Positions 1-9,200 of a stretch of 64,000 nt of DNA are shown piece by piece. The position numbers were made by a program, and so were the translations under genes. The notes below the pieces were generated by a model. It was not told the DNA's origin, made no database searches, and worked only from the letters and a program-made list of their open reading frames with translations. Origin of the DNA: Lachnospiraceae bacterium UBA1760 (GTDB taxonomy: Bacteria; Bacillota; Clostridia; Lachnospirales; Lachnospiraceae); assembly GCA_002314775.1 (NCBI GenBank), contig DCHE01000088.1, forward strand, positions 1 to 64,000. Reading direction: 5' to 3'. The stretch's first letter is position 1. Every line of letters starts with the position of its first letter.

Positions 1-20
1 CTCTCCATTCACTAACACAA
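1..20. repeat. 20-bp direct repeat, copy 1
   Basis: The first 20 bases of the window recur without a mismatch at 3350-3369, so the two copies flank the two-component operon. The sequences diverge straight after the shared block. The first copy may extend left of the window. No inverted ends or transposase are visible, so the nature of the repeat is unknown. Confidence 0.6.
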
Positions 21-84
21 ATTTTAGCGGGAATCTAAGCCCCCCTTCACTCGTTCATCAAAAAGGCGCGTCGCGAAGTGTGTC

Positions 85-140
85 TTAAACAAACCTTAAA
101 CATTTACCCCATAGTAATTTAATAGAAAGTGTACGATAAT
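85..140 (+). promoter_or_regulatory. Candidate response-regulator box and promoter
   Basis: Two TTAAAC hexamers at 85-90 and 96-101 have an 11-bp period, one helical turn. That is the arrangement typical of OmpR/PhoB-family binding boxes. A GATAAT -10-like element follows at 135-140, with no good -35, as expected for an activated promoter. Because the gene downstream encodes an OmpR-family regulator, autoregulation is a reasonable inference. Confidence 0.4.
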
Positions 141-211
141 AGACACAAAGAAAGCTTTCTGGTGCAGTGCATTACTACACTCACAAATATCTTAACAATG
201 TGGAGGACGAT

Positions 212-907
212 ATGAACAACATCTTAATATGTGACGACGAGCCAGATATTTTATCGGCGCTAAAGATATATCTTAAATCGGCAGGCTACGAGGTAAAAGA
301 AGCCACAAATGGACTTGAAGCGATAGAGGCCGTAAGGGCAGGAGATATTCAGCTTGTGCTCATGGATATAATGATGCCCAAGATGGATGGTATCACTGCA
401 ATGGTGAAGATTAGGGAGTTCTCAAATATTCCAGTAATAATGCTTACTGCAAAAAGTGAGGATACGGATAAGGTTCTAGGGCTCGAGATTGGAGCAGATG
501 ACTATATAACCAAGCCGTTTAATCCTGTTGAGGTACTCGCAAGGGTCAAGTCAAACCTTAGGAGATATCTTAGCCTTGGCGCAGGAGAGTCAAAGCCCAA
601 AGAAAATGTAATCATTTATGGCGGAATAAAAATTGACGATGGCGCGAAGGAGGTTTACCTCGATGGAGAGAAGATATCACTCACACCGACGGAGTATGAG
701 ATTTTAAAATTCCTCGTTAAGAATAAGGGAAATGTCTACTCTCCAAAGGAGATTTACCAGGCTGTTTGGGATGAAAGTCCATATGGATCTGAAAGCTCAG
801 TCGCTGTTCATATCAGACATCTAAGGGAAAAGATAGAGATAAATCCAGCAGATCCAAGATATATAACTGTGGTCTGGGGACGTGGCTATAAGGCTGAAAA
901 ATTGTAA
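212..907 (+). CDS. OmpR-family DNA-binding response regulator
   Basis: Two-component response regulator of 231 residues in the cytoplasm. The receiver domain (about 1-120) shows the acidic pocket at Asp8/Asp9, the phospho-acceptor Asp52 in MDIMMPKMDG, Thr79 and Lys101 in ITKPF. A winged-helix OmpR/PhoB DNA-binding domain fills roughly 130-230 and ends in the usual GRGYKAEK. The ATG at 212 is chosen over an upstream in-frame ATG at 167 because GGAGG lies just before it and family homology begins there. The gene sits directly before a sensor kinase, which is almost certainly its partner. The signal and regulon cannot be read from the sequence. Confidence 0.93.
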   Translation: MNNILICDDEPDILSALKIYLKSAGYEVKEATNGLEAIEAVRAGDIQLVLMDIMMPKMDGITAMVKIREFSNIPVIMLTAKSEDTDKVLGLEIGADDYITKPFNPVEVLARVKSNLRRYLSLGAGESKPKENVIIYGGIKIDDGAKEVYLDGEKISLTPTEYEILKFLVKNKGNVYSPKEIYQAVWDESPYGSESSVAVHIRHLREKIEINPADPRYITVVWGRGYKAEKL

Positions 908-975
908 CAGGAAGTATAGACTATATGCTTTCATGCTCCATAACTGAAGCTGAACTATTAGAAAAGGGTGATAAG

Positions 976-3288
976 ATGGAAGATAAAATAGAAGAGAAAT
1001 CAAATAACAAGGATGGAATAAGAGTATTTCCAAATGGTTTACTGTACCTATTGATATATGTGTTTGCATTTGTAGCTACAGTTAGCGTAATTATGGTAAA
1101 AAGCGGCATACAATATGGAGTTTACAACACCTTAGAGAATGATCAGATAAATAAACTAAAGGATTATGAAAAATATGTAGCCGACAGATCCGGTGAATAC
1201 GATGATATAATCTCAAATTATGTAAATGAAATGCTGAAAAACGCTATAATTGATGGAATTGATAATACTAATCTGGACAACTTTGTAGTAAATTTTAATG
1301 CACTTGATAAAAACAATGATGGAATTATTGATGCAAATGATATCAAGAATGACTTAAATACAGGCTTTAAGAATTATATAAGTCAATTGGATTACAGTGA
1401 CGGGCAACTATTCTCGGGTGCGGACTTAAATTATGTAAATATTGTGGTTGAGTATTCGGATGGTATTAAGGCAAATTTATTTACTAATACTCGTAATCTG
1501 GAAGATTATAATGGAGATTATGAGAAGAAGCAGATAACTGTTCCTCTTTCTGAAAAGAGTTATATAATTAAAGAGTTCAATTCAGAGGAGGATTTAACAA
1601 GCTATTGTAATAAAATCGAAAATGACTGTGAAGTAGAACCATATTATTCTAATGGCAGATACTATTTGCTGATACATAATTACGTGGCAAATAATTCAGA
1701 ATCTACAGTAACAGCATATATTGATGTATACATACAAAAAAACACAGCTTTTATAGAGGAACAAAATAGAAAGATATCAAATCTTGGCACCTGGTATGAT
1801 TACTCGCAGATACTAATTATTATTCTTAGTGTTTCGCTCCTTCTTATCGCAAGTTTAGGAATTATTACCATGGTATATGCTGGTAGAGGTAAGGACAATA
1901 AGGCTGGCAGATATACTGGAATCGATAAGCTTTGGCTTGAAATTGACCTATTGTTATTTATTGTTATTGCTGCTGGAATTGAAGAGATGTATGTTGACAT
2001 AATCAACTACGTATATAATACAGACAATTTCACCAGCTTTGACTATATTCTTTATAATCCAAGAACATTTGCTATCTCAGGAATTACAGGAATTCTTGTT
2101 ATGGGTGGATTAGTGACTATCAATAACATTCTTGTTAAATTTAAAGCAAGAAAGGCTAGTGAGGCAAGTGTAATAGTAAGAAGTATAATTTATCTGTTTG
2201 GAAAAGAAAAAAAGGATGAAGAAGGAAATGTCATAGCCTGCGGAAAGGTTAACAAATCCGCAAAAAGAATAGTAAAAGAACTTCCTTACAAGGGCAGACT
2301 CACACTTATTTTTCTTGGTCTGACAGTGGTTGAGATTATACTTGTGGTTTCATTTGCATATTGTTTTAGTCAGAATATGGAGGGTTCGGCACTAATTGGA
2401 GCATTTTTAGTTAAATGCTTTGAAGTATATCTATTTTACAACTTCTTCCTCCAGACAAAAGGAATTATAGAGGGTGGAGAGAAGCTCGCTGCAGGAGATT
2501 TATCCCATAAGGTGGATACAGAAAATCTTAAGGGAGATTTTAAACGTCACGGTGAGAGTCTCAACAGAGTGAATGAAGGCATTAAGAATGCTGTTGATGA
2601 AAAGCTTAAAAGCGAGCGTATGAAAACAGAGCTTATAACCAATGTAAGCCATGATATTAAGACCCCGCTAACATCTATTATAAATTATGTAGATTTGCTC
2701 TCTAAAGAGAACATTGAGGATGAAAACACCAAAGAGTATATTGAGGTACTCGAGAGGCAGGCAAAGCGCCTGAAGAAGCTAATCGATGATTTGATCGACG
2801 CATCAAAAGCATCCACCGGAAATGTAAAGCTTGAAATGGAAGAGATTAATCCAGCACTTCTTCTTCAACAGGCCGCTGTAGAATATAACGACAAGCTTGA
2901 GAAAAATAATATAAAACTAATCGTAAAGGTTCCTCAAAACGATATACTAGTCAGAGCCGACGGAAGACAGCTTTGGAGAATCTATGATAATCTACTCAAC
3001 AACATCTATAAGTATGCAGCAAACAATACAAGAGCCTATGCTGAAGTCTCACAAACCTCAGAAGCTATAGTCATCTCCTTCAAAAACATATCCAAAGAAG
3101 AGTTAGATGGACTAACCGGAGATGAACTAATGGAGCGCTTCGTCAGAGCAGACAAGTCGCGTAACACCGAAGGTTCAGGTCTCGGACTTTCAATAGTAAA
3201 AAGCCTGAGTCAGCTTATGTATGCCGACTTTTCAGTATCCGTGGACGGTGACTTGTTCAAAGCTGTACTCAAATTCAACTCAATTTAA
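976..3288 (+). CDS. Membrane sensor histidine kinase with EF-hand-like sensor loop
   Basis: Sensor kinase of about 770 residues, partner of the preceding regulator. A first membrane helix near residues 20-40 is followed by an extracytoplasmic region of about 230 residues, then around five more hydrophobic segments (roughly 275-500) and a HAMP-like linker. The H-box NVSHDIKTPL has the phospho-acceptor near His559, the N-box NLLNNIYKYA is near 672 and the G-box GSGLGLSIV near 733. The extracytoplasmic part carries a 12-residue loop, DKNNDGIIDAND at 111-122, that fits the EF-hand/dockerin calcium consensus. The start at 976 is preferred (AAAAGGGTGA upstream); 925 is the upstream in-frame alternative. 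Calcium sensing is an inference. Confidence 0.9.
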   Translation: MEDKIEEKSNNKDGIRVFPNGLLYLLIYVFAFVATVSVIMVKSGIQYGVYNTLENDQINKLKDYEKYVADRSGEYDDIISNYVNEMLKNAIIDGIDNTNLDNFVVNFNALDKNNDGIIDANDIKNDLNTGFKNYISQLDYSDGQLFSGADLNYVNIVVEYSDGIKANLFTNTRNLEDYNGDYEKKQITVPLSEKSYIIKEFNSEEDLTSYCNKIENDCEVEPYYSNGRYYLLIHNYVANNSESTVTAYIDVYIQKNTAFIEEQNRKISNLGTWYDYSQILIIILSVSLLLIASLGIITMVYAGRGKDNKAGRYTGIDKLWLEIDLLLFIVIAAGIEEMYVDIINYVYNTDNFTSFDYILYNPRTFAISGITGILVMGGLVTINNILVKFKARKASEASVIVRSIIYLFGKEKKDEEGNVIACGKVNKSAKRIVKELPYKGRLTLIFLGLTVVEIILVVSFAYCFSQNMEGSALIGAFLVKCFEVYLFYNFFLQTKGIIEGGEKLAAGDLSHKVDTENLKGDFKRHGESLNRVNEGIKNAVDEKLKSERMKTELITNVSHDIKTPLTSIINYVDLLSKENIEDENTKEYIEVLERQAKRLKKLIDDLIDASKASTGNVKLEMEEINPALLLQQAAVEYNDKLEKNNIKLIVKVPQNDILVRADGRQLWRIYDNLLNNIYKYAANNTRAYAEVSQTSEAIVISFKNISKEELDGLTGDELMERFVRADKSRNTEGSGLGLSIVKSLSQLMYADFSVSVDGDLFKAVLKFNSI

Positions 3289-3303
3289 TAATTCTTCAAA
3301 AAT

Positions 3304-3340
3304 AGCCAGGCATATCAATGTGCCTGGCTTTCTGCTTCTA
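3304..3340 (+). terminator. Rho-independent terminator after the two-component operon
   Basis: Perfect 9-bp inverted repeat AGCCAGGCA (3304-3312) and TGCCTGGCT (3321-3329) with an 8-base loop, followed by a pyrimidine-rich but interrupted T tract. It lies 15 bases after the kinase stop codon. Confidence 0.75.
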
Positions 3341-3349
3341 TGCATAGGC

Positions 3350-3369
3350 CTCTCCATTCACTAACACAA
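3350..3369. repeat. 20-bp direct repeat, copy 2
   Basis: Exact copy of window bases 1-20, placed just after the terminator of the two-component operon. Its flanks differ from those of the first copy. Confidence 0.6.
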
Positions 3370-3451
3370 TAGATACGAGTGAGAGTTTTGATATTATGAA
3401 GTATTGATATCAAAAATTATAAAAAAATTAAGAGTAAATGAGATGAAAATA

Positions 3452-3460
3452 TGCTAAAAT
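3452..3460 (+). promoter_or_regulatory. Extended -10 promoter for the lipoprotein/radical SAM pair
   Basis: TGCTAAAAT is an extended -10 element in the AT-rich gap before the small lipoprotein gene. No clear -35 lies 17 bp upstream. The same extended -10 sequence precedes the CarD-family gene at 51305. Confidence 0.4.
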
Positions 3461-3538
3461 AAAAGCAGTATGTTTTAATGGCCTAACAGCCGACTTTTAG
3501 CTGTGGAGATTTATTAATAGAAGATTTGGAGGAAGCTT

Positions 3539-3823
3539 ATGAAGAAGGATAAGAAGAATAAGAGCAAGAAGCTTAAGAAGGCACTTGCTGGAGCACTTGC
3601 AATTGGAGCAGCAGTTGCAATGGTTGGATGTAAGAGCAATAACGGTAATAATGATAACAGTACTACTCAGGCAGGAATTGTTGATTATGACCCTTCTGAG
3701 GAACAGATTGAGGATGTTTATGGACCTCCTGCAGACTTTGATGATACAGAGTCTACGACATATGATCCTAAAGGGGATACTCCTGAGACAGTTTACGGAC
3801 CACCTTCAAGCTTTGAGAATTAA
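3539..3823 (+). CDS. Small lipoprotein with VYGPP repeats, putative radical SAM substrate
   Basis: 94-residue exported protein. A very basic N-terminus is followed by a hydrophobic stretch ending in MVGC, a lipobox that would give lipidation at Cys31. An N/G-rich linker follows, then two similar acidic repeats, each with VYGPP (residues 60-64 and 85-89) and a nearby aromatic residue (ADF and SSF). GGAGG six bases before the ATG fixes the start. A radical SAM/SPASM gene begins 38 bp downstream. Small lipoproteins paired with a radical SAM enzyme are known in Bacteroidales and Clostridia (I recall the NCBIfam name rSAM/lipoprotein system; not checked here). The repeats are the likely modified sites, with Tyr or the Pro pair as targets. 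This is inference. Confidence 0.8.
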   Translation: MKKDKKNKSKKLKKALAGALAIGAAVAMVGCKSNNGNNDNSTTQAGIVDYDPSEEQIEDVYGPPADFDDTESTTYDPKGDTPETVYGPPSSFEN

Positions 3824-3861
3824 TTAAAGGGTTGAAAAACTATTATTTGGAGGGTTATTAG

Positions 3862-5022
3862 TTGAAGCAGAAGGCTAGTGATGAGAACGTATTTGTTCCA
3901 AAGGAGATAAAGAAGCAGCATTTGGAGAAGCTTGCTGTTTACAGAAGGGGGTTATGGGAGAAACCAGATCTTAGGACCCTCTTTATTGAGATGACCTTAA
4001 ACTGCAATGAGCACTGCAGACACTGTGGCTCGTGGTGCGGGGATGTTAAAATGGAGGGGACTCTTTCGGATGAGGAGATTCTGAATATGCTTGAGAAGCT
4101 GAAGGGACAGCTTCCTCGTGATGAGAAGGGGAATATTAAGTATCCATACTTAAATATTACTGGTGGAGAACCTTTAGTCAGACCTGGGTTTGTTAATCTT
4201 ATGAAGAGGATTACGGAGCTCGGATATAGATGGGGAATGACAAGCAACGGACTTCTTATTAACAAAAGTATGGCTGAGGATTTGAAGGCTGCCGGGCTTA
4301 GGACTGTTTCGATAAGTCTGGATGGTCTTAGGGAGACTCATGACTGGTTCAGAAGGTCTGCTGGCGGTTATGATAAGGCTATTGCTGCGGTTAAGAACCT
4401 TATTGAGGTTGGTATTTCAAGTGTTATGATTACCACGGTAGTTCATAAAAGAAATATTGACGAGCTGGATGATATCTATAAGGAAGTGAAAAAGACCGGC
4501 TGTAATTCCTGGAGAATAATAAATGTTGAGCCTATTGGAAGAGCAATTGGCAACAAAGAGATTGAGCTTGAGAGAGCTGATTACAAGAGGATAATTGATT
4601 TTATCATTGAGAATAGAGCAAAGGATACAGAGCTTGATATAACCTTTGGCTGTAACCATTATCTCGGACCGAAGAAGGAAAGAGAAGCAAGAAGATGGTA
4701 TTTCTTATGTACAGCAGGCATTTATACAGCGGGCATTTTCTACAATGGTGATATTGGTGCCTGTCTTGATATTGAGAGAAGGCCGGAGACCATACAGGGT
4801 AATATCAGAAATGATGACTTCTATGAGACCTGGCTAAATAAGTTCCAGATTTTTAGGCACGACCGCACAGAGGAATCAGAGAAGTGCAAGGATTGTAAGC
4901 ACAGAAGATTTTGTGGCGGAGACGGTTTCCATACCTGGGATATTGACAATAAGGAGCCAAGACTCTGTATGTTCAATGAATATAAGGATGAGGCGAAAAG
5001 GGCTAAGAAAAAGAAAAAATAA
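3862..5022 (+). CDS. Radical SAM/SPASM maturase
   Basis: 386-residue cytoplasmic radical SAM enzyme. The CX3CX2C cluster motif is at Cys48, Cys52 and Cys55 (LNCNEHCRHC), followed by the GGEP motif (ITGGEPLVRP) and a TIM-barrel region. A C-terminal SPASM-type domain carries about six cysteines between roughly residues 283 and 370, including CKDCKHRRFC, consistent with auxiliary 4Fe-4S clusters. Such enzymes make C-C, C-S or epimerisation changes in peptides. The start is TTG at 3862, supported by GGAGGG seven bases upstream. No PqqD-like recognition domain is evident. Pairing with the preceding VYGPP lipoprotein suggests that protein as substrate; the chemistry is unknown. Confidence 0.88.
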   Translation: MKQKASDENVFVPKEIKKQHLEKLAVYRRGLWEKPDLRTLFIEMTLNCNEHCRHCGSWCGDVKMEGTLSDEEILNMLEKLKGQLPRDEKGNIKYPYLNITGGEPLVRPGFVNLMKRITELGYRWGMTSNGLLINKSMAEDLKAAGLRTVSISLDGLRETHDWFRRSAGGYDKAIAAVKNLIEVGISSVMITTVVHKRNIDELDDIYKEVKKTGCNSWRIINVEPIGRAIGNKEIELERADYKRIIDFIIENRAKDTELDITFGCNHYLGPKKEREARRWYFLCTAGIYTAGIFYNGDIGACLDIERRPETIQGNIRNDDFYETWLNKFQIFRHDRTEESEKCKDCKHRRFCGGDGFHTWDIDNKEPRLCMFNEYKDEAKRAKKKKK

Positions 5023-5119
5023 TTGTGATATATAGTGATAATAATCTGTGGGGAGGTTGTTATCGGTGAGTTGCAAAGCGTGATGCATTTTGCTTGCTTA
5101 CAATAAAAGGAGAAGTGTA

Positions 5120-6283
5120 ATGAAAATATTTCATCTGTCAGATCTTCATATTGGCTTAAAGCTGATTGAGTACGATATGAGGGAGGATCAGGAATATATT
5201 TTAAATCAGATTGTGAAGGCGGCCGAGTACGAAAGACCGGACGTTATTGTGATAGCAGGAGATATTTACGACAGGGCGGTACCATCAGCAGATGCAGTTG
5301 AGGTTTTTGATGATTTTATCACGAATCTTACTGCAAAGCTTAGCGATGTGTCCATAATGATGATAAGTGGAAATCACGATAGTATGCAGAGAATTGACTG
5401 CTTCAGATCAGTTCTTAAGAAGCATAATATCTATATGATTGGAGTTCCTCCAATGAAGAGGGAGGAGTATATTGAGAAGGTAATTCTCGAGGACGAGTTT
5501 GGTCCTGTGAATTTTTATCTTCTCCCATTTGTGCGCCCTTCTATGGTAAAGAACATTATCTTAGATGAGAATGAAGACAGAGCACTTGGTTATGACGAGG
5601 CAGTGACAAAGCTAATTGGCAGAGAGGATATTAATATTAGCGCGAGAAATGTCATCGTGAGCCATCAATTCTACGTCCCAGAGGGGGAGTCTGCTTCTGA
5701 CATAGAGCGAATGGATACAGAGATAAAATCTGTAGGTAATATTGACGCAGTCAGTGCAAAGTGTCTGGAGGTATTTGACTACGCAGCTCTTGGACATATT
5801 CATAAGCCAATGAAGGTTGGTTCTGAAAAGATCAGATATTCAGGTACTCCTGCCCAGTACTCGGTTTCAGAGAAGGGACAGCAAAAGGGCATTGTTGTCG
5901 TGGAACTCAAGGATAAGTCTGAGGGGGCAAGTATCAGGGTGCTTCCACTCAAGCCGCTCAGAGAGGTAAGAGTAATTGAGGATGAACTTGAAAATGTCAT
6001 CATGATGAACGGTCATAATAAGATAGATGATTATGTCAGAGTGATTATAACAGATAAGGACGATATTAACGTTATAGATATGCAGGAGAGGCTGAGGGAC
6101 AAGTTTCCGCACCTTCTCGGAGTGGAGAGAAAGAGCTTAAGACAGGCGAATTATGATTTTGAGATCGAGAAGAGCAAGATAAAAGATCCATTTTCACTTT
6201 GTCTTTCATTTATGCCGGATATTGATGATGAATCAAAGGATATTTTAAGAGAGATAATAAACTCTATTAAGGAGGAGCCATGA
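5120..6283 (+). CDS. sbcD: Exonuclease subunit SbcD (Mre11-like nuclease)
   Basis: 387-residue metallophosphoesterase, nuclease half of the SbcCD complex that cleaves hairpins and protein-blocked DNA ends. The phosphodiesterase motifs appear in order: SDLHIG (Asp8, His10), AGDIYDRA, GNHDS, VSHQF and GHIHKP, binding two Mn ions in homologues. ATG 5120 is preferred because AAGGAG lies just upstream and family homology starts at MKIFHLSDLH; an in-frame ATG at 5090 lacks such a site. Its stop overlaps the sbcC start by four bases, implying translational coupling. Confidence 0.95.
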   Translation: MKIFHLSDLHIGLKLIEYDMREDQEYILNQIVKAAEYERPDVIVIAGDIYDRAVPSADAVEVFDDFITNLTAKLSDVSIMMISGNHDSMQRIDCFRSVLKKHNIYMIGVPPMKREEYIEKVILEDEFGPVNFYLLPFVRPSMVKNIILDENEDRALGYDEAVTKLIGREDINISARNVIVSHQFYVPEGESASDIERMDTEIKSVGNIDAVSAKCLEVFDYAALGHIHKPMKVGSEKIRYSGTPAQYSVSEKGQQKGIVVVELKDKSEGASIRVLPLKPLREVRVIEDELENVIMMNGHNKIDDYVRVIITDKDDINVIDMQERLRDKFPHLLGVERKSLRQANYDFEIEKSKIKDPFSLCLSFMPDIDDESKDILREIINSIKEEP

Positions 6284-9200
6284 AACCATTAAAGCTAACA
6301 CTTGAGGCCTTTGGCTCGTATGGAAAGCGGGAGGTCATTGATTTTACAAAGACCAGTCAGAATCTCTTTCTTGTAACTGGAGACACAGGCTCAGGAAAGA
6401 CTACAATATTTGATGGAATAGTATTTGCATTATATGGAGAGGCATGCTCGAGCTACAAAAAAGAGGGTATGCTCCTTCAAAGTCAGTTTGCAGGACTTGA
6501 TGTAGTGCCTACGGTGACTCTTGAGTTTGCAGATGGGCAGGGTGATGATGCAAGGATTTATAAGGTGACAAGGTGTCCTAGGCACGAGGAACCTAAAAAG
6601 AGAAAGGGTTCTACAGGAAGCCTGACAAATGATGTTGCCGAGACAGTATCCCTGATTATGCCTGATGGAACAGAATACCCAAAGAAGGAGACAAACCAGA
6701 AGCTTGAGGAGATAGTGGGACTTAGCAAAAAACAGTTTATGCAGGTTGCCATGATTGCTCAGGGTGAGTTTATGGACCTTATAAGGCAGGATACAAAGGA
6801 CAAAAAGCCTATTTTCAGGCAGCTTTTTAAGACCGAGCTTTACGATGAGATTAAGAATAAGCTCGACCAAAGGACAAAGGAAGCCGAAAGAGAGCTTGCA
6901 ATAATTAAAACTGAATGTGTGAATGATGCAGTAAAGCTTCAGTTCCCAGCGGGCTTTATCACAACTGAGGAGTACGATAAACTGTACCAGGCAATAATAG
7001 AGGGTAAGCTTGCGGAGGCTGATAAGTTCGTCAGTGAGCTTTCACGGATGATAGATAAGCTTAGTGAAAAGATTGAGGATGAGATAAAGACTCTCAACCT
7101 TAAGAAGGACATTTACGACAGAGCGAAGGATGAGTACTCGAAGATAGAGGAGCTTTTCAGATATTATCAGATAAAGGACAATAATCAGAGACTGCTTGCA
7201 AAGTGTGAGGAGGAGAAGAAGGAGATAGAGGAGATGATAGCTCTTTCTGAAAAACTGAGACACAGCTATGAGATTAAGCAGGTGTACGACGTTGTTCAGG
7301 CTCTTCTCAAGGATTATCAGGATGAAAAGAAAAAGGATGAGGAAGAAAGAAAAAGAAATCCTCTTCTGGTAGAAGCTTTGGCAGCAGCAGGTAAGGATGA
7401 AGAGGATAAAAAGCTTAAGTATGACGAGGCTGCAAGGAACTTCCATATGGTTAAGGAAAAGGTTAGAAAATCCAAGGATGTTCTTGATAAAAAGAAGGAA
7501 GCAGTTAAGGAATTTAATCGAATAAGTCAGGTTGTGGAGGAGAATAAAAAGGTTCTCGCAAAGGATATAGCTGAGCGAGATAAGCTTGATGATATTGAGA
7601 AAAAGGCTACTGAGGATATGAAGGAGACAGCCTCATGGGAGGCAAAGAAGAAGAACCTTGAATACAGAATATCCGAGTACAATGCCATAAAGGAACTCTT
7701 TGAGGAATACAAGAAACAGGACCTTGAGCTTAATCAAACCTCAGAGGAGCTTTTAGATAATCAAAACAAGTATAAAGAGGCAAATGATGAATTTGTAAAT
7801 ATCAGCAGAGAGTACGAGGAACAGGATAGAATCTACAACGATAGCCAGGCAGGAATTCTTGCAAGGAATCTGTTTACTGGTTTTCCATGTCCTGTTTGTG
7901 GCTCACTTGAGCATCCAAATCCATGTAAATTTGATTCGGATTTTCAGGTGCTTGAGAGACATGAGCTTCTGGAATTAAAGAATAAGTCAGAGAAAAAGAG
8001 AGAGATAAGAGACAAGCTTTCTTCAAAGTGTTATGAGCTTAAGCTTAAAAAGGAGAATTATTTTGAGAGTAAGGAGAGAACAGTTGTCTCAATAAATGAC
8101 AGGCTCTCAGCAATAATACCAGTTGAGGGTAGTGATGTCAGCACTCTTTATCTTGCATTCAAGGATTTCAAGGGAATGCTTGCGAGGGAGAAGGCTGATA
8201 TTGACGAGGAGGAAGCAAGATACAAAAAGGCAATGAAAACCTTGTCTAACATGGAGGATAAGCGAAAGGGAACAGAGCTTATCATTCAAAATGGTGAGGA
8301 AAGGCTTAAGGCCAACACGCTTCTTTTGGAAAATTGCAAGGCTACAATTGAGAGCTATGCAATTCAGACTGAGTATGAAAGCCTAGAGGCAGCAGATGAG
8401 GCAGCTTCGGAGGCAGGACTTCACTATGCAAATGCAGAGGAAGCATATAAAAAGGCTACGGCTTTTAGAGCTAAAACTGAGTCAGATAAGATTGAGTCAG
8501 ATACACTCATAGCAAAATACCAGGAGGAGCTTCCAGAGAAGAGGGAAAGAGGAAATCAAAAGTACCAGGAGTATACAGAACTTCTAGAAAAGTACGAGCT
8601 TAGTGAGGAGTCCTTCAAGGAGCTTACTCATAATTATGGCAGAAGCAAGATTGATGAGTGGCAAAAGAGAATTAATAATCACAATGCAAACCTTGCAAGT
8701 GCTAAGGAGATGCTTGCAAATGCTGAAAATCTGATAGCTGGAAGAGAAAAGCCGGATATCGATACTATCACAGAGAAGGTGAGCGTTGCAAAGGCAGCAG
8801 TTGAGGTTGAGGAGGATATGGTAAGCAGCTTAAAGGCTATCCTTAATCTTGATAAGGTTGTATATGATTCATTTTACAGTAAGGCAGCTACGAGAACTGG
8901 AAAGGTTAGAATAGCAGGAAAATACAGAGAGCTTTACAATATGGTTGCTGGAAAGAATACTGGAAAGCGTATGGACCTTGAGACATTCGTACTGAGGACC
9001 TACCTTGACCAGATATTAAAGGCGAGCAACAGGAGGCTTTACAATATGACCTCGGGCCAGTATGAGCTCAGGATGGTTGATATAGACAAGGCCTCTGAGG
9101 GAAGCAATAAGGGACTCAACCTTATGGTTTATTCATTTGTTACTGATAAGCAGAGAGATATAAAAACACTTTCGGGAGGAGAGTCATTTATGGCTGCACT

